Assembly: GCA_023525975.1 (NCBI GenBank)
Contig: CM042032.1
Coordinates: 77,894,260 to 77,958,259 of the forward strand
Source: Smallanthus sonchifolius
Lineage: Eukaryota > Streptophyta > Magnoliopsida > Asterales > Asteraceae
Length of the DNA: 64,000 nucleotides
Reading direction: 5' to 3'
The notes beneath the pieces are model-generated. The model was not told where the DNA came from. It did not search any database and saw only the letters and a list, made by a program, of their open reading frames with translations. Positions 55,067-64,000 of this stretch are shown here, in pieces; positions within the stretch are counted from its first letter, which is position 1; every line of letters starts with the position of its first letter. The position numbers and the translations under genes were made by a program.

Positions 55067-57458
55067 ATGTCTTGGTGGTGGGATGGTAACTACGGTTTTC
55101 AGGTATATTCTAACGAGTCGGTGGAAAACAACCCGCAAAGTTCTGGCGTTCAAGAGGTGAACCGGGAGGAGGTCTCGTCCGACGTTTATTCTCATCAACG
55201 GGTAAGGCTTCCGGATTTGAACGAGCCACTGAGCAATCCCGAGTTCGTATACGGTGAACCGTCTTACCTTACACAGCCCATGAACGACTACGTATACGGT
55301 GAAGTCTCATACCCGACACAACAAACCGACTACTTCGTGTCCGAAGACGAGGAACAAACCATCAAAACGTGTCGTATAAAACTGACCAGAATTTTCAGTC
55401 TCGTGAACAGTTGGTGGATTGGGCGGTCAGGATAGGACGTGAGAATGGTTACGTCCTTGTCACCCGACGATCGAGGAGAAAAGGCGACGATCCGACGGAA
55501 CCGTTTATGAAGGTGTGGCTTGTGTGTGACCGTCACGGCGAACGTGCGTCTACTGCCACGGTTAGACGTGCCGGTAGCAAGAAAATAGGTTGTCCCTTTA
55601 AATTAGAAGGAGAGTACCAAGAAAATAGTGGTGATTGGAAATTAACGGTGAAGGATGACAGTCATAACCACGATCCTAGTCAACATCTTGAGGCGCACTC
55701 CTTTGCGAGGAGACTGTCTCAGTCGGAACAACTTTTGGTGGCGGATTTGTATTCGCAAAACATGTTGCCACGAAACATTCTGGCAACTATAAGGGAACAA
55801 AAACCAGAGAGTAGTTGCATTAAAAAGGACATTTATAATGCGATACAAAAGATAAAAAACGAAACGAGAGTCGGTGAACTCCAATGCAGATTCTGGAAAA
55901 CCTGCTTTCTTCTAAAAAATACGTCTACTATACTCGGGAAGATCCTGCCATAAATATTGTGGAGGAGATATTCTTTGTTCATCCGAAATCGTTTGAGATG
56001 TGGCGTGCGTTCCCGCACGTGTTGATGATCGACGCGACTTACAAAACAAACATGTATAGACTTCCATTTGTCCAAGTGGTCGGTGTGACCTCCACACACC
56101 AGTCATTTTGCGTCGCTCATGCATTTATATCACAAGAACGAGAGGAAAACTTCATCTGGGTGCTACTGCAAATAAAATCAATGTTGCAAAAGTGTATGGA
56201 GCCGCGTGTGATAGTAACAGATAGGGACAAAGCTCTTATGAACGCATGTGATAAAATATTTCCGGATTGTTCGAAGAACCTATGTCGGTGGCACATACAC
56301 GAGAATATCGCAAAACATTGCAGGGCATCATTTACAGACGAAGACTGGGCAAATTTCAAGTATTCATGGTCGGTATTATGTGAGTCTCCCACGCCAGATA
56401 TATACCAGTACAACTTCAACCGGCTTTACGAACGACTGTATGCTGCCAAACGAGGAAGTAAGTTTTGAATATTTAATATTTTAAGTATTGAATAATTATT
56501 AAATATTTAAATATTTATTTAATATTTTTCCAGGAGTTATACATTATGTAACTAAAAATTGGTTGGACCCGTATAAAGAAAAGTTTGTATCCGCCTGGTC
56601 CAACAAAAACCTCAATTTAGGTCAACAAACAACGAACCGAGTCGAGAGCCAGCATTCGCTTTTAAAGAGTTATCTTAGAAATGCTAACAGCTCCCTAGAT
56701 AGACTTGTTGGGTTTGTTGATGAAATTGTAACAGATCAATATTATCAATTACAGTTTGCGTTTGGAACAAGTCTCATAAGAAAAATGGATAGCCACATAG
56801 CTATTGAATTGTTTGATAACCTGCACGGTAAGGTTTCACATAAAACTCTAAATTTGTTAGAAAACGAGTGGTACAAGTTATCACATATACGGAAACAAAA
56901 TGCAACGTGTGGTTGCCAACTTTTCAGTAGTTGTGGGCTTAGGGTTAAATGAAAACCGGTGGCTTTTTATCAGACAACAACTTCTACAGGAGATGGAAAA
57001 TAAAGAGGAATGGTGGAGAACTGTTTTTTGACAGAGTCGCCTTTCAAGTGTATGATATGCTACGTCACACAATAGATTGGCAGGATGTGAAAGCCGCACC
57101 AGTTAGTCGTTGGATGTCGATGCCATACACAGGACTCCTAATTGCTCAAAGATTTGGGGTGATTGTTCATCTTTTAAGCATCGCCGGTAATCAAACATTT
57201 TTTCCATTGTGGTTTGGTCCAAACGTTCACGCTCAACATCAAACTGTATCATTAGTTCACGTCAACAGGGCTCATTTCATCAACGTCAAGTTAGACGGAG
57301 ATTTTCCGATTCTCACGCCGAATGCACTTTGGAATTTGCACCGAAATGATGATGCAGCAAAATGGGAAAATATATACAGTGATCGTATTGAACGATTTAA
57401 GAAAATAATGGCTACTAATGGATCTACATTTTCACAATACTTCACGACTCACGGATGA
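55067..57458 (+). pseudogene. MULE transposase (FAR1/WRKY-GCM1 type) with OTU-like tail
   Basis: It starts at MSWWWDGNYGFQVYSNES (55067). After a frameshift near 55370 a WRKY-GCM1 DNA-binding region follows (NFQSREQLVDWAV, VWLVCDRHGE, KKIGCPFKLEGEY, DDSHNHD). A second frameshift lies near 55890. The MULE catalytic core has MIDATYKTN (Asp at 56031), IVTDRDKALM (Asp at 56220), CRWHIHENI, and TNRVESQHSLLK (Glu at 56644) after a 76-bp GT..AG intron (56458-56533). The tail NATCGCQLFSSCGL is then fused, out of frame, to GLNENRWFF and the second half of an OTU-like domain (GVIVHLLSIAGNQTF, NRAHFINVKL, 56949-57458). The part with the OTU Asp and Cys is deleted. All DDE residues remain but the gene is not translatable as a whole. 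Confidence 0.88.
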
Positions 57459-58380
57459 TGCTTTATTAGTTTTTTATTAATTTTAAGTATAGGGTCAATT
57501 TAATTATTTTAAATTTTAATTATTTGTAATTTTAATTATTTTAAATTGATTTTAAGTTAATTATAACTAATATTTTATTATTTTTTGATTAATTTTAATT
57601 AAATATAACTAATTTTAATTTAATATTCTATACGCCACGTATAGGGCCATACGTGGCGTACAGAATACCAAAAGTTGATTGCTATACGCCACGTATTGAT
57701 ATATACGCGGCGTATAACCATTTGATATACCAGGAAAACGCAGCGTACAGAACCAAACGACCCAAAACAAACAAACAAACACAAACCCATACGCATCCGG
57801 CAAAAAAACTCGTTGATTAGGATTGTCGTCTCAAAAAAACTTCGAAAAGGTACGTTTCTACACCCACGATCATTAGTGTTAGGTTTATATTGAATATTAG
57901 CGGGTAAAACTGGGTAGATTAGAGATTTTTGGATTGAAACTTAAGAACTATACGCCACGTATAGGGCCATACGTGGCGTATAGTTCGTCTGAGGAAGACG
58001 ATGAAGCCATACGCCACGTATAGATCTATACGTTGCGTATGGCTCATGTTCTCGGCAACTTGGCCCGCGTATGGCCTGATTGCCAGCGTATGGCTAAGTT
58101 TGCCCGGTAACTGGCCTGCGTATGGCTTGGTTGCCCTGCGTATGGCTTGGTTTACCCGGTAACAGCCTATACGCCACGTATAAGGCTATACGTGGCGTAT
58201 AGGTTTAAAATAAAAAAAATTTAATTATTATTATTATTTATTATTAAAAATAAAAAACAATATATTATTATTATTTAAAATTAAAAACAATATATTATTA
58301 TTATTTAAAATTAAAAACAATATATTATTATTATTTATTTTTTATTATTTAAAATTAAAAACAATTAATTATTATCAGAT
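57459..58380. promoter_or_regulatory. Palindrome-rich spacer between the two MULE genes
   Basis: It contains AT-rich DNA and inverted pairs such as TATACGCCACGTATAG..ATACGTGGCGTATAG at 57628/57650, 57694/57713, 57950/57969, 58009/58029 and 58168/58185. Weaker CTGCGTATGGCTTGG units lie at 58060-58150. It precedes the ORF1-like gene and so is the likely promoter region. The same palindromes occur in the element's ends, which suggests that the transposase may also bind here. Confidence 0.55.
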
Positions 58381-59721
58381 ATGGCGGATCATGATGATGA
58401 TATTCATATGGAGGTGCTAGACGATCTTGCGCACTACCCTTTTTTGGGTTTTCCGGCTGACTCGGAGGCGTATGCCCGGTGCCAGAAGCTCCGGGAGGTG
58501 CGGTTGGGTCCAGGGACTGCAGTTGATTGGGCGCTACTCGAGGAGGTACAGGAGGCCGAGCGGGCTAGGGCCATCATCGGGCAGGACACGCCATGGTCAC
58601 GTCTTTTTGATCTATCGTTCACGGAGACCTTCCGAGAGGTGGTCTTCGAGTTTCTTTCGACGTTCATCTTCTCAGAGGCTGGGCTAGAGCCTCTTCCCGG
58701 GGAGGCGCCGGATATGGATCCGGATCATATTTCCTTTTCGATCTTTGGGATCGTTTACCGTCAGACCCTCCGTAAGTGGGCCGTCACGACGGGCTTTTAC
58801 CACGAGCCTGAGACGGTCACGCCACTTTTTGAAGAGGCGGTGACGGAGGTGGACAAGGATGAACTCCTTGTTTTTTGGGGCTTGATTTCAGATAGTCCTT
58901 GGTTGGTTACCAAGGGGAGGGTCTCGGGTATTAGAGACCCTTTGTATAGATATTTGCACCGGCTTATTTCGACGTCGATCGCACCGCGTCTGAAAAGCCG
59001 TGAGTGGTGCACCGATAGAGACCTCTTCTTTCTCTATTGTCTGCTTACTGGCAGGCGGTGCAACCTATCGACGTGCCTTGCGCTTTATTTTGCATCTGCC
59101 TATATGCGACAGAAGCGCGGGCTTTTGTATGGCGGTGCTTTCATCACGCAGATCATGCGCTCGGTTACACCATTTGACGTGCATGAGCCTGCGATGTCAC
59201 CGGCCATTCCCCCTGTCCGATTAGACCGTCGCACGGCGAGCGGCATGCGCATCACACACCGATTCTCGCAGGGCCTTCGGTTCGTAGGGGCCCTCCAGGA
59301 CCAGGTTTGGGTCCCGGTGCCGTTGCCGTTGCCGCAGATGCCTGGACAGGGGGACCCGCCTATGCCTCAGCCGCTACATGGTGTGGCGATGGAGGACGGG
59401 CCGCCGCACGTCGAGGCCATCCACGACCATCCGCCACAGCATCCCCGACACGTACGTCGGTCTGTTAGGTTGGAGAGGGCTACCCAGGCATTGCTTGATG
59501 GCCTTGTTGCCGATTCACGACGACAGGGTCGTCAACTCAATTGCATGGAGGACCTGATGATGTGGGCGGTTGGACAGATCGTTGATCTGCCACGAGCCGC
59601 CGGCATCGAGCCACGCCCACTACCACCGCGACGTCATTATCCGGACGACCCCGTTCAGGATGAAGGCGTGGCGGGTCAGGATGAGGGCGGAGGCGGTCAG
59701 GGTGACGGCGGACCCGCTTAA
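58381..59721 (+). CDS. ATHILA-ORF1-like protein carried by the MULE
   Basis: An intact frame of 446 codons starting MADHDDDIHMEVLDDLAHYP. The core reads LFDLSFTETFREVVFEFLST, ISFSIFGIVYRQTLRKWAVT, ELLVFWGLISDSPWLVTKGR, GIRDPLYRYLHRLISTSIAP, REWCTDRDLFFLYCLLTGRR and LLYGGAFITQIMRSVTPFD. This order matches the ORF1 protein of ATHILA gypsy retrotransposons as I remember it (an EF-AT block, a fW..I.....I..P..RYLHR block, a D..LL block and a G..IT block). The last 130 residues are rich in Pro, Arg and His, then Gly and Asp, and look disordered. Its function is unknown. The base composition is clearly richer in GC than the flanks. The same gene, decayed, is at 16735-18023. Confidence 0.85.
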   Translation: MADHDDDIHMEVLDDLAHYPFLGFPADSEAYARCQKLREVRLGPGTAVDWALLEEVQEAERARAIIGQDTPWSRLFDLSFTETFREVVFEFLSTFIFSEAGLEPLPGEAPDMDPDHISFSIFGIVYRQTLRKWAVTTGFYHEPETVTPLFEEAVTEVDKDELLVFWGLISDSPWLVTKGRVSGIRDPLYRYLHRLISTSIAPRLKSREWCTDRDLFFLYCLLTGRRCNLSTCLALYFASAYMRQKRGLLYGGAFITQIMRSVTPFDVHEPAMSPAIPPVRLDRRTASGMRITHRFSQGLRFVGALQDQVWVPVPLPLPQMPGQGDPPMPQPLHGVAMEDGPPHVEAIHDHPPQHPRHVRRSVRLERATQALLDGLVADSRRQGRQLNCMEDLMMWAVGQIVDLPRAAGIEPRPLPPRRHYPDDPVQDEGVAGQDEGGGGQGDGGPA

Positions 59722-60034
59722 CTTTAGTTATTTTATTTGTATTTTGTTTCTTTCGTTGTTATGTATGTAAAACATTTTGATGTATATATATTTAATTTTT
59801 TGATGTAATGTATATAATGTTTAGTTAATTTGTTTGGTTGTAATATTTAATATTTTGTTTGGTTTGTAATGTTTAATACTTTGCTTGTTTATACTGTAAA
59901 AATATAACAAATGTTTAAAAATATATATATATATAAAATTTATAAATAGATAACAAACTTATATTAACAAATATATATAAATTAAAATAAAAATAAACAA
60001 AATATAAATAAAATAAAAAAATTATAATTAAATA

Positions 60035-60260
60035 AAAAATACCTATACGTGGCGTATAAGTCAATACGCCACGTATAGGATTCATAAACGTACAACTCTT
60101 CCAACTTTTAAAGCAAAAATATAGCTCGTGCCTCATACGATGCGTATAGGTCAATACGCTACGTATTGGACCAGCCGCCAGACAGAGAATGACACGTGAC
60201 ATTCTGTTGGCAGTGACTGAATTCTATACGCCCTCGTATTGCCCTATACGAGGGCGTATA
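60035..60260. repeat. Subterminal palindromes, right end of the MULE
   Basis: TATACGTGGCGTATAAG and ATACGCCACGTATAGG (60044/60064), ATACGATGCGTATAGG and ATACGCTACGTATTGG (60137/60155) and TATACGCCCTCGTATTG and ATACGAGGGCGTATAAG (60225/60244). These are inverted pairs with short loops. Confidence 0.75.
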
Positions 60261-60320
60261 AGACGACGACGGGTCCAATTAACAATATTCCGTGTGCGGT
60301 TAGAATCGTCCTTTACAAAA

Positions 60321-60975
60321 CAAACAACAAAAGTTAATACAATAATGATTGATTAGACGTCACAAAGATATATTAATAAAAGCCGTTGGTAAATTGAATC
60401 ATTATTTAAAGCAAAGACCTAAAAAGAAACAATTTATTCCCCCATGTTTATAATATTACTAAATACGGAAGGGTTTTTGGCCAAACTACGTTGGATCCAC
60501 GAAATTTTAATTTTAAAACAAAAAAATCATGTGGATCTCATCCTATACATACATGTCCTTTCAAATTTTAATACTTGGTTTATCACAATAATTTAAAATT
60601 CAAATTGATCATATTATAAAATATAACCATAATTTTGCATATTTTAGTATTATTTTTATTATTTAATCTTAAAAATGATATATTTTTTTTCCAGAATTGA
60701 TGTTACATAGCAGAAGAGCCAGAAAATATGTGAAAATGAAACGACCTTTGATTAATGAATTTAAATAATTTTGATTAATGATTGACGTGACATTGCAATT
60801 GCAAAATAAAAATTGAAGTATTAATGGTGGACATGATTAGTGATGGCTTAACCACATAAATACTAAATATAATTTAATTTACCCGTTTTTATATATTGCC
60901 AAATGTGGAAAGGTCCAAAGGGTAGGGGTTGTTTGGTTATGCGTGAATTGTATAAAGGTGAATAACACATCTAAA
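60321..60975. other. AT-rich intergenic stretch
   Basis: No gene, repeat or element can be supported in this interval. Confidence 0.5.
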
Positions 60976-61239
60976 TAGGGATGAGATCGGTATCTCTAGC
61001 GAAAATATTTTTTACTGAATTTATGATGAAGTGGGTATCGAATACCGTACCGAATTTATCGGTACAATACCGGTACTCGTTACAAAATATTCATCTCGAG
61101 ATGGAATCGGTACCGTACTGGTACCGAAAATACCGATACCGAATTTTTGAAAAATTGGGTACCGAATACCGTGCCGAATCTATCGGTACGGTAGCGGTTC
61201 GATACGGTACCGGTATTGGGTACCAAATACTCATCCCTA
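60976..61239. mobile_element. hAT-type MITE with GGTACC-rich interior
   Basis: The left end TAGGGATGAGATCGGTA faces the inverse of the right end, TAGGGATGAGTATTTGGTACC. The flanking octamers CATCTAAA (60968-60975) and CATCTGAA (61240-61247) match at seven of eight. The interior has repeated TACCGAAT and GGTACCG. An open frame across it is not a gene. Confidence 0.8.
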
Positions 61240-61247
61240 CATCTGAA

Positions 61248-62542
61248 CCTAGTAGAATTTTTCTTAAGAGTGTGGAGAGTCCTTTAATAATACGATAAGT
61301 GCGAATAATAACAACTCATGATCAATCTTTATTATTAGTGTTATTATTTAAAAATAAATGATAAAACGATGTCACTCGAACAGAAAAAAAGTATTAAATA
61401 CTATATAACACATTTTTTTTACGATTACATAGATACGCAACTTAGGGATCTATAGTTACTGTACTATACAATAACTAATAATGTTATTTTTATCTTTTAT
61501 AAAATATAGTTTTAGAAATATATAATTAATAGAATAAGAAATTTAATTAAACATTAAATTAGTTTCAAATGACCAAAACTTTTGGATCCCAATTTTATAT
61601 GTATAAGTAAGCAAACAGAAAACTAAAGGTTATTTCAATTTTATATTAGAGCAATGACGCACCACATGACGAAATTGGGTCTCAAAACCTAACATGGTTC
61701 GATGGTCATCATTTTTAAATAATGATTTGTTATTGGATTTTATATTACTATTATCAAATTATAATGATATCAATTGCGAAACTGAAGAGACGATTAACCT
61801 AAGAATGTTATAAACCGTCAATCGAATTGTTTAAATCAAAACAAATAGACCGGTTCACCTAGTGTGATATTTATACTATCTTTTTCATGGTTTGTGTTTG
61901 AAAAACTCGGTTTATTAGTTCGTTCGGGTGTTTGGATCTTGGGAAGGACATGTAAACCGATCTAGTCATTTAACCTTTACCTTTTAAACATACAACTATT
62001 TTAAGTATAATATTGATGAAGCATCTTATAACTTTTTAAAAATGGAATACGTTTGAGCTAATTCGGTTCTAATTTATTTTGTCATGGTTAGCTTCATTAG
62101 CTTAGTTTCAACTCAAACCGACATGTTTGCTTCAAAATTCATCAAAACAAGTTTGATTACCTTCGATTTAAACTTTTATGTTTAAAACATTTTTGGAAAT
62201 ATAACTAATCATTTAACACAATGTATAGATAATATGTTCAATCAATCACTAAATTTTCATTTCAAGCCAAATTTTGCTAACGTCACTCCTTATTTTTGTC
62301 AAACACTAGGGCTGTTCACGAGCCGAGCCGAGCCGAGCCAGGGTCACCTCATGCTCGTTTGGTTTGTAAACGACCCGAGCCGATTTTGAGCTAGTTTTTT
62401 GAACTTATTTCGAGCGAAATTCGAATCACGAGCTATTTAACATACCTAAACTTAGTATTGACAAGTGGGCGCTAATTCGTATCGGGTATTGAGCTTACCT
62501 TAGGATATAAATTAAAAAATATCTATATATATATATATATAT
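61248..62542. other. AT-rich intergenic stretch with a small hAT-like remnant
   Basis: Mostly non-coding. At 62306-62450 AGGGCTGTTCACGAGCCGAG, with CGAGCC repeats and then ACGAGCT, resembles one end of a hAT MITE; the other end is not found. A short TA tract (62524-62542) precedes the copia LTR. Confidence 0.4.
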
Positions 62543-62859
62543 ATTGTTAGCAAACTGGGCTAATTCCCGACTCAGTTACAAGTCGGTAATGGGTTGGGCC
62601 TATGGGTCCTAAATCACGAGCATGTGAATTTAGGGGAGTATTAGGATTGCTAATTAATGAGTATTAGTAATTCACGTTTATCTCAGATTCAAGTTTAGAT
62701 ATAGATTAGTTTGAATTTGTATCTAATAGGAGTTTGAACCTAACTAGGATTGGTTAGGTATATAAACACATGTAATCAAGTTTTTGAGTTAAGTTTTCTT
62801 GATCAATAATATTTTGGAGTTATCCAATTGTTTCTTGTGAACCGATTCTTTTCTTTGAA
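62543..62859 (+). repeat. 5' LTR of a copia element
   Basis: It starts TGTTAGCAAACTGGGC and ends about one base before the primer-binding site TGGTATCAGAGCC. About 317 bp; the 3' LTR is beyond the window. The usual terminal CA is not seen, so the end is uncertain by a few bases. Confidence 0.7.
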
Positions 62860-62860
62860 T

Positions 62861-62873
62861 TGGTATCAGAGCC
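62861..62873 (+). other. Primer-binding site, initiator tRNA-Met
   Basis: TGGTATCAGAGCC is complementary to the 3' end of plant initiator tRNA-Met and lies directly behind the LTR. Confidence 0.9.
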
Positions 62874-63042
62874 AATCTCAAGAACCGATCTATGATAATG
62901 ATTCATGGATCTGGATTACAACCGAGAATTGATCAAAAGGATTTGATCGAACCTCACACTGTAATCAAGTTGGTCTGCGACCCAGGTGTTTTGAGCGATC
63001 AAGGAAGGACGCAAGCAGGAGGCCTGCATCAGATCCGACGTA

Positions 63043-64000
63043 ATGGATCAGTCCCCACCAACACCGCTCATGTACAGCCGAAGGAGGAAGAACGCTGCCA
63101 TGAGTGAAGAGTCAAATAATTCGCAAATAATTACTGTTAAGGAGAAGAACACAGCCTCCCTTCAGTGCCCTATGTTGACCAAAACTAATTACACAATATG
63201 GGGCATGAGAATGAAGGCGATCTTCAATGTACATGATGTTTGGAGCATGATCGAACCAGGTACAGCAGTAGATGCCAAGAAAAACAATTTGGCCATTGCA
63301 CTATTGTTCCAGTCGATCCCTGAGGATCAAATACTGCAGATTGGGAACATGGCAACGGTCAAAGAGACGTGGGACGCCATTAAAATTCGAAACCAAGGGG
63401 CTGATCGTGTAAGGGAAGCGCGTCTTCAAACACTCACTGCTGAGTTTGAAGCTTTGAAGATGAAGGATCCAAGTACAATTGATGAGTTCGCGGGAAAAAT
63501 CACTGGAGTTGCAGCAAAGTCAGCCTCGTTAGGGAAAGTCATCGAAGAACCCAAGCTGGTCAGGAGATTCCTTAACGGGCTGCCAAGACGGTTTGTTCAT
63601 ATGGTGGCATCTATTGAACAGGTTGTCGACTTGAACACAATTACTTTTGATGATGTTGTAGGTCGCTTAAAGGCATATGAAGAGAGAATTAACGACGAAG
63701 ACGATCACACCAAAAATCAAAGTAAGTTAATGTTCAACAGGTATGATCCCGGATCCAAGAGCCGTTCCTATGAGAAAAGGGGGCACGGTAAGGGAGGATC
63801 ACGAGGTCGGGGAAAAGGAAGAGAAACCAGACAGGTTCACACATCAAAAGCTGGGACCGATGAGGGTTCAAGCTTGAAACCGAAGAAGGATATATCGTAG
63901 GTAAAGTGTTTCAGGTGTGATCAATTCGGACACTTCGCATCTTTGTGTCCTGACCGAAAGAAAGAAAAACAAGAAAAACAGGAGGCTCATCTAACAAAGA
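63043..64000 (+). pseudogene. Ty1/copia gag, running out of the window
   Basis: A 285-codon frame from ATG 63043 (a second ATG at 63101 gives MSEESNNSQ and may be the true start). It has the copia gag pattern: LTKTNYTIWGMRMKAIFNVH, VWSMIEPG, ALLFQSIPEDQILQIGNMAT, ETWDAIKIRNQGADRVREAR, LQTLTAEFEALKMKDPSTID, KLVRRFLNGLPRRFVHMVAS and a Gly/Arg-rich linker. A TAG at 63898-63900 interrupts it just before the CCHC knuckle, CFRCDQFGHFASLC. The frame then continues to the right edge of the window. Confidence 0.9.

Larger units (their letters stand above)
54739..60311 (+). mobile_element. Two-gene MULE with transposase/OTU and ATHILA-ORF1-like genes
   Basis: The left terminus GGGACTACTAACCACACACG and the inverse of the right terminus, GGACGATTCTAACCGCACACG, form imperfect inverted repeats. 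The 9-bp flanks TTTACAAAG (54730-54738) and TTTACAAAA (60312-60320) match at eight of nine, as expected for Mutator. Inside, in the same direction, are a decayed transposase with an OTU-like tail (55067-57458) and an intact ORF1-like gene (58381-59721). Paired TATACG..CGTATA palindromes lie in both ends and between the genes. The total is 5573 bp. Confidence 0.85.

Noticed and set aside
58381..59721. A host gene for a plant mobile-domain protein that happens to lie between repeats
   Set aside because: It lies within the MULE termini, a decayed copy sits at the matching place in the relative at 16165-20880, and its blocks fit ATHILA ORF1 better. A domain search could still change the name.

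Overview
This window is nuclear DNA of a flowering plant, probably a eudicot. The evidence is multi-exon genes with GT..AG introns, an overall AT-rich base composition, and a dense load of plant-type transposons: Ty3/gypsy chromoviruses, Ty1/copia, Mutator-like elements (MULEs), hAT and MULE MITEs, L1 and RTE LINE remnants and tRNA-derived SINEs. The transposon families look like those common in Asteraceae, but that placement is an inference I cannot prove here.

Four host genes stand out. They are a CCA-adding tRNA nucleotidyltransferase (5189-6931, +, one coding exon); a secreted PLC-like phosphodiesterase (7305-10273, -, eight exons, with a frameshift in exon 6); a predicted chloroplast protein resembling a chloroplast ATP-synthase biogenesis factor (23831-26687, +, ten exons); and an OTU deubiquitinase with a SEC-C zinc motif (39455-43699, +, eleven exons). 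All splice junctions of the three multi-exon genes were placed by hand and keep phase, apart from the one frameshift. Every one of the three carries MITEs in its introns, several with exact 8-bp target-site duplications (TSDs).

Layout. 1-2963 is the 3' end of a gypsy chromovirus. 2964-5180 is a MITE cluster in front of the tRNA nucleotidyltransferase. 10.5-16.1 kb holds LINE, copia and kinase-gene fragments. 16.2-20.9 kb is a truncated MULE in antisense, interrupted by a block that looks mitochondrial. 20.9-23.8 kb holds a hAT-like element, a Harbinger fragment and foldback DNA. 27.5-39.2 kb is a nest: hAT element, then a second hAT-like element, then copia, then a SINE, then gypsy, with one large deletion. 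44-54.7 kb is transposon debris with three MULE foldback elements, three MITEs strung on (TA)n tracts and a Helitron-like 3' end. 54.7-60.3 kb is a nearly complete MULE with a 9-bp TSD. 60.3-64.0 kb is sparse and ends inside a copia element that runs out of the window.

The most unusual object is the MULE at 54739-60311. Between its terminal inverted repeats it carries a decayed transposase with a C-terminal OTU-like region. It also carries an intact 446-codon second gene that resembles the ATHILA ORF1 protein of gypsy retrotransposons. The older antisense relative at 16165-20880 has the same gene order, so the second gene looks like a lasting part of this transposon family. About twenty TATACG..CGTATA palindromes sit at both ends and between the two genes.
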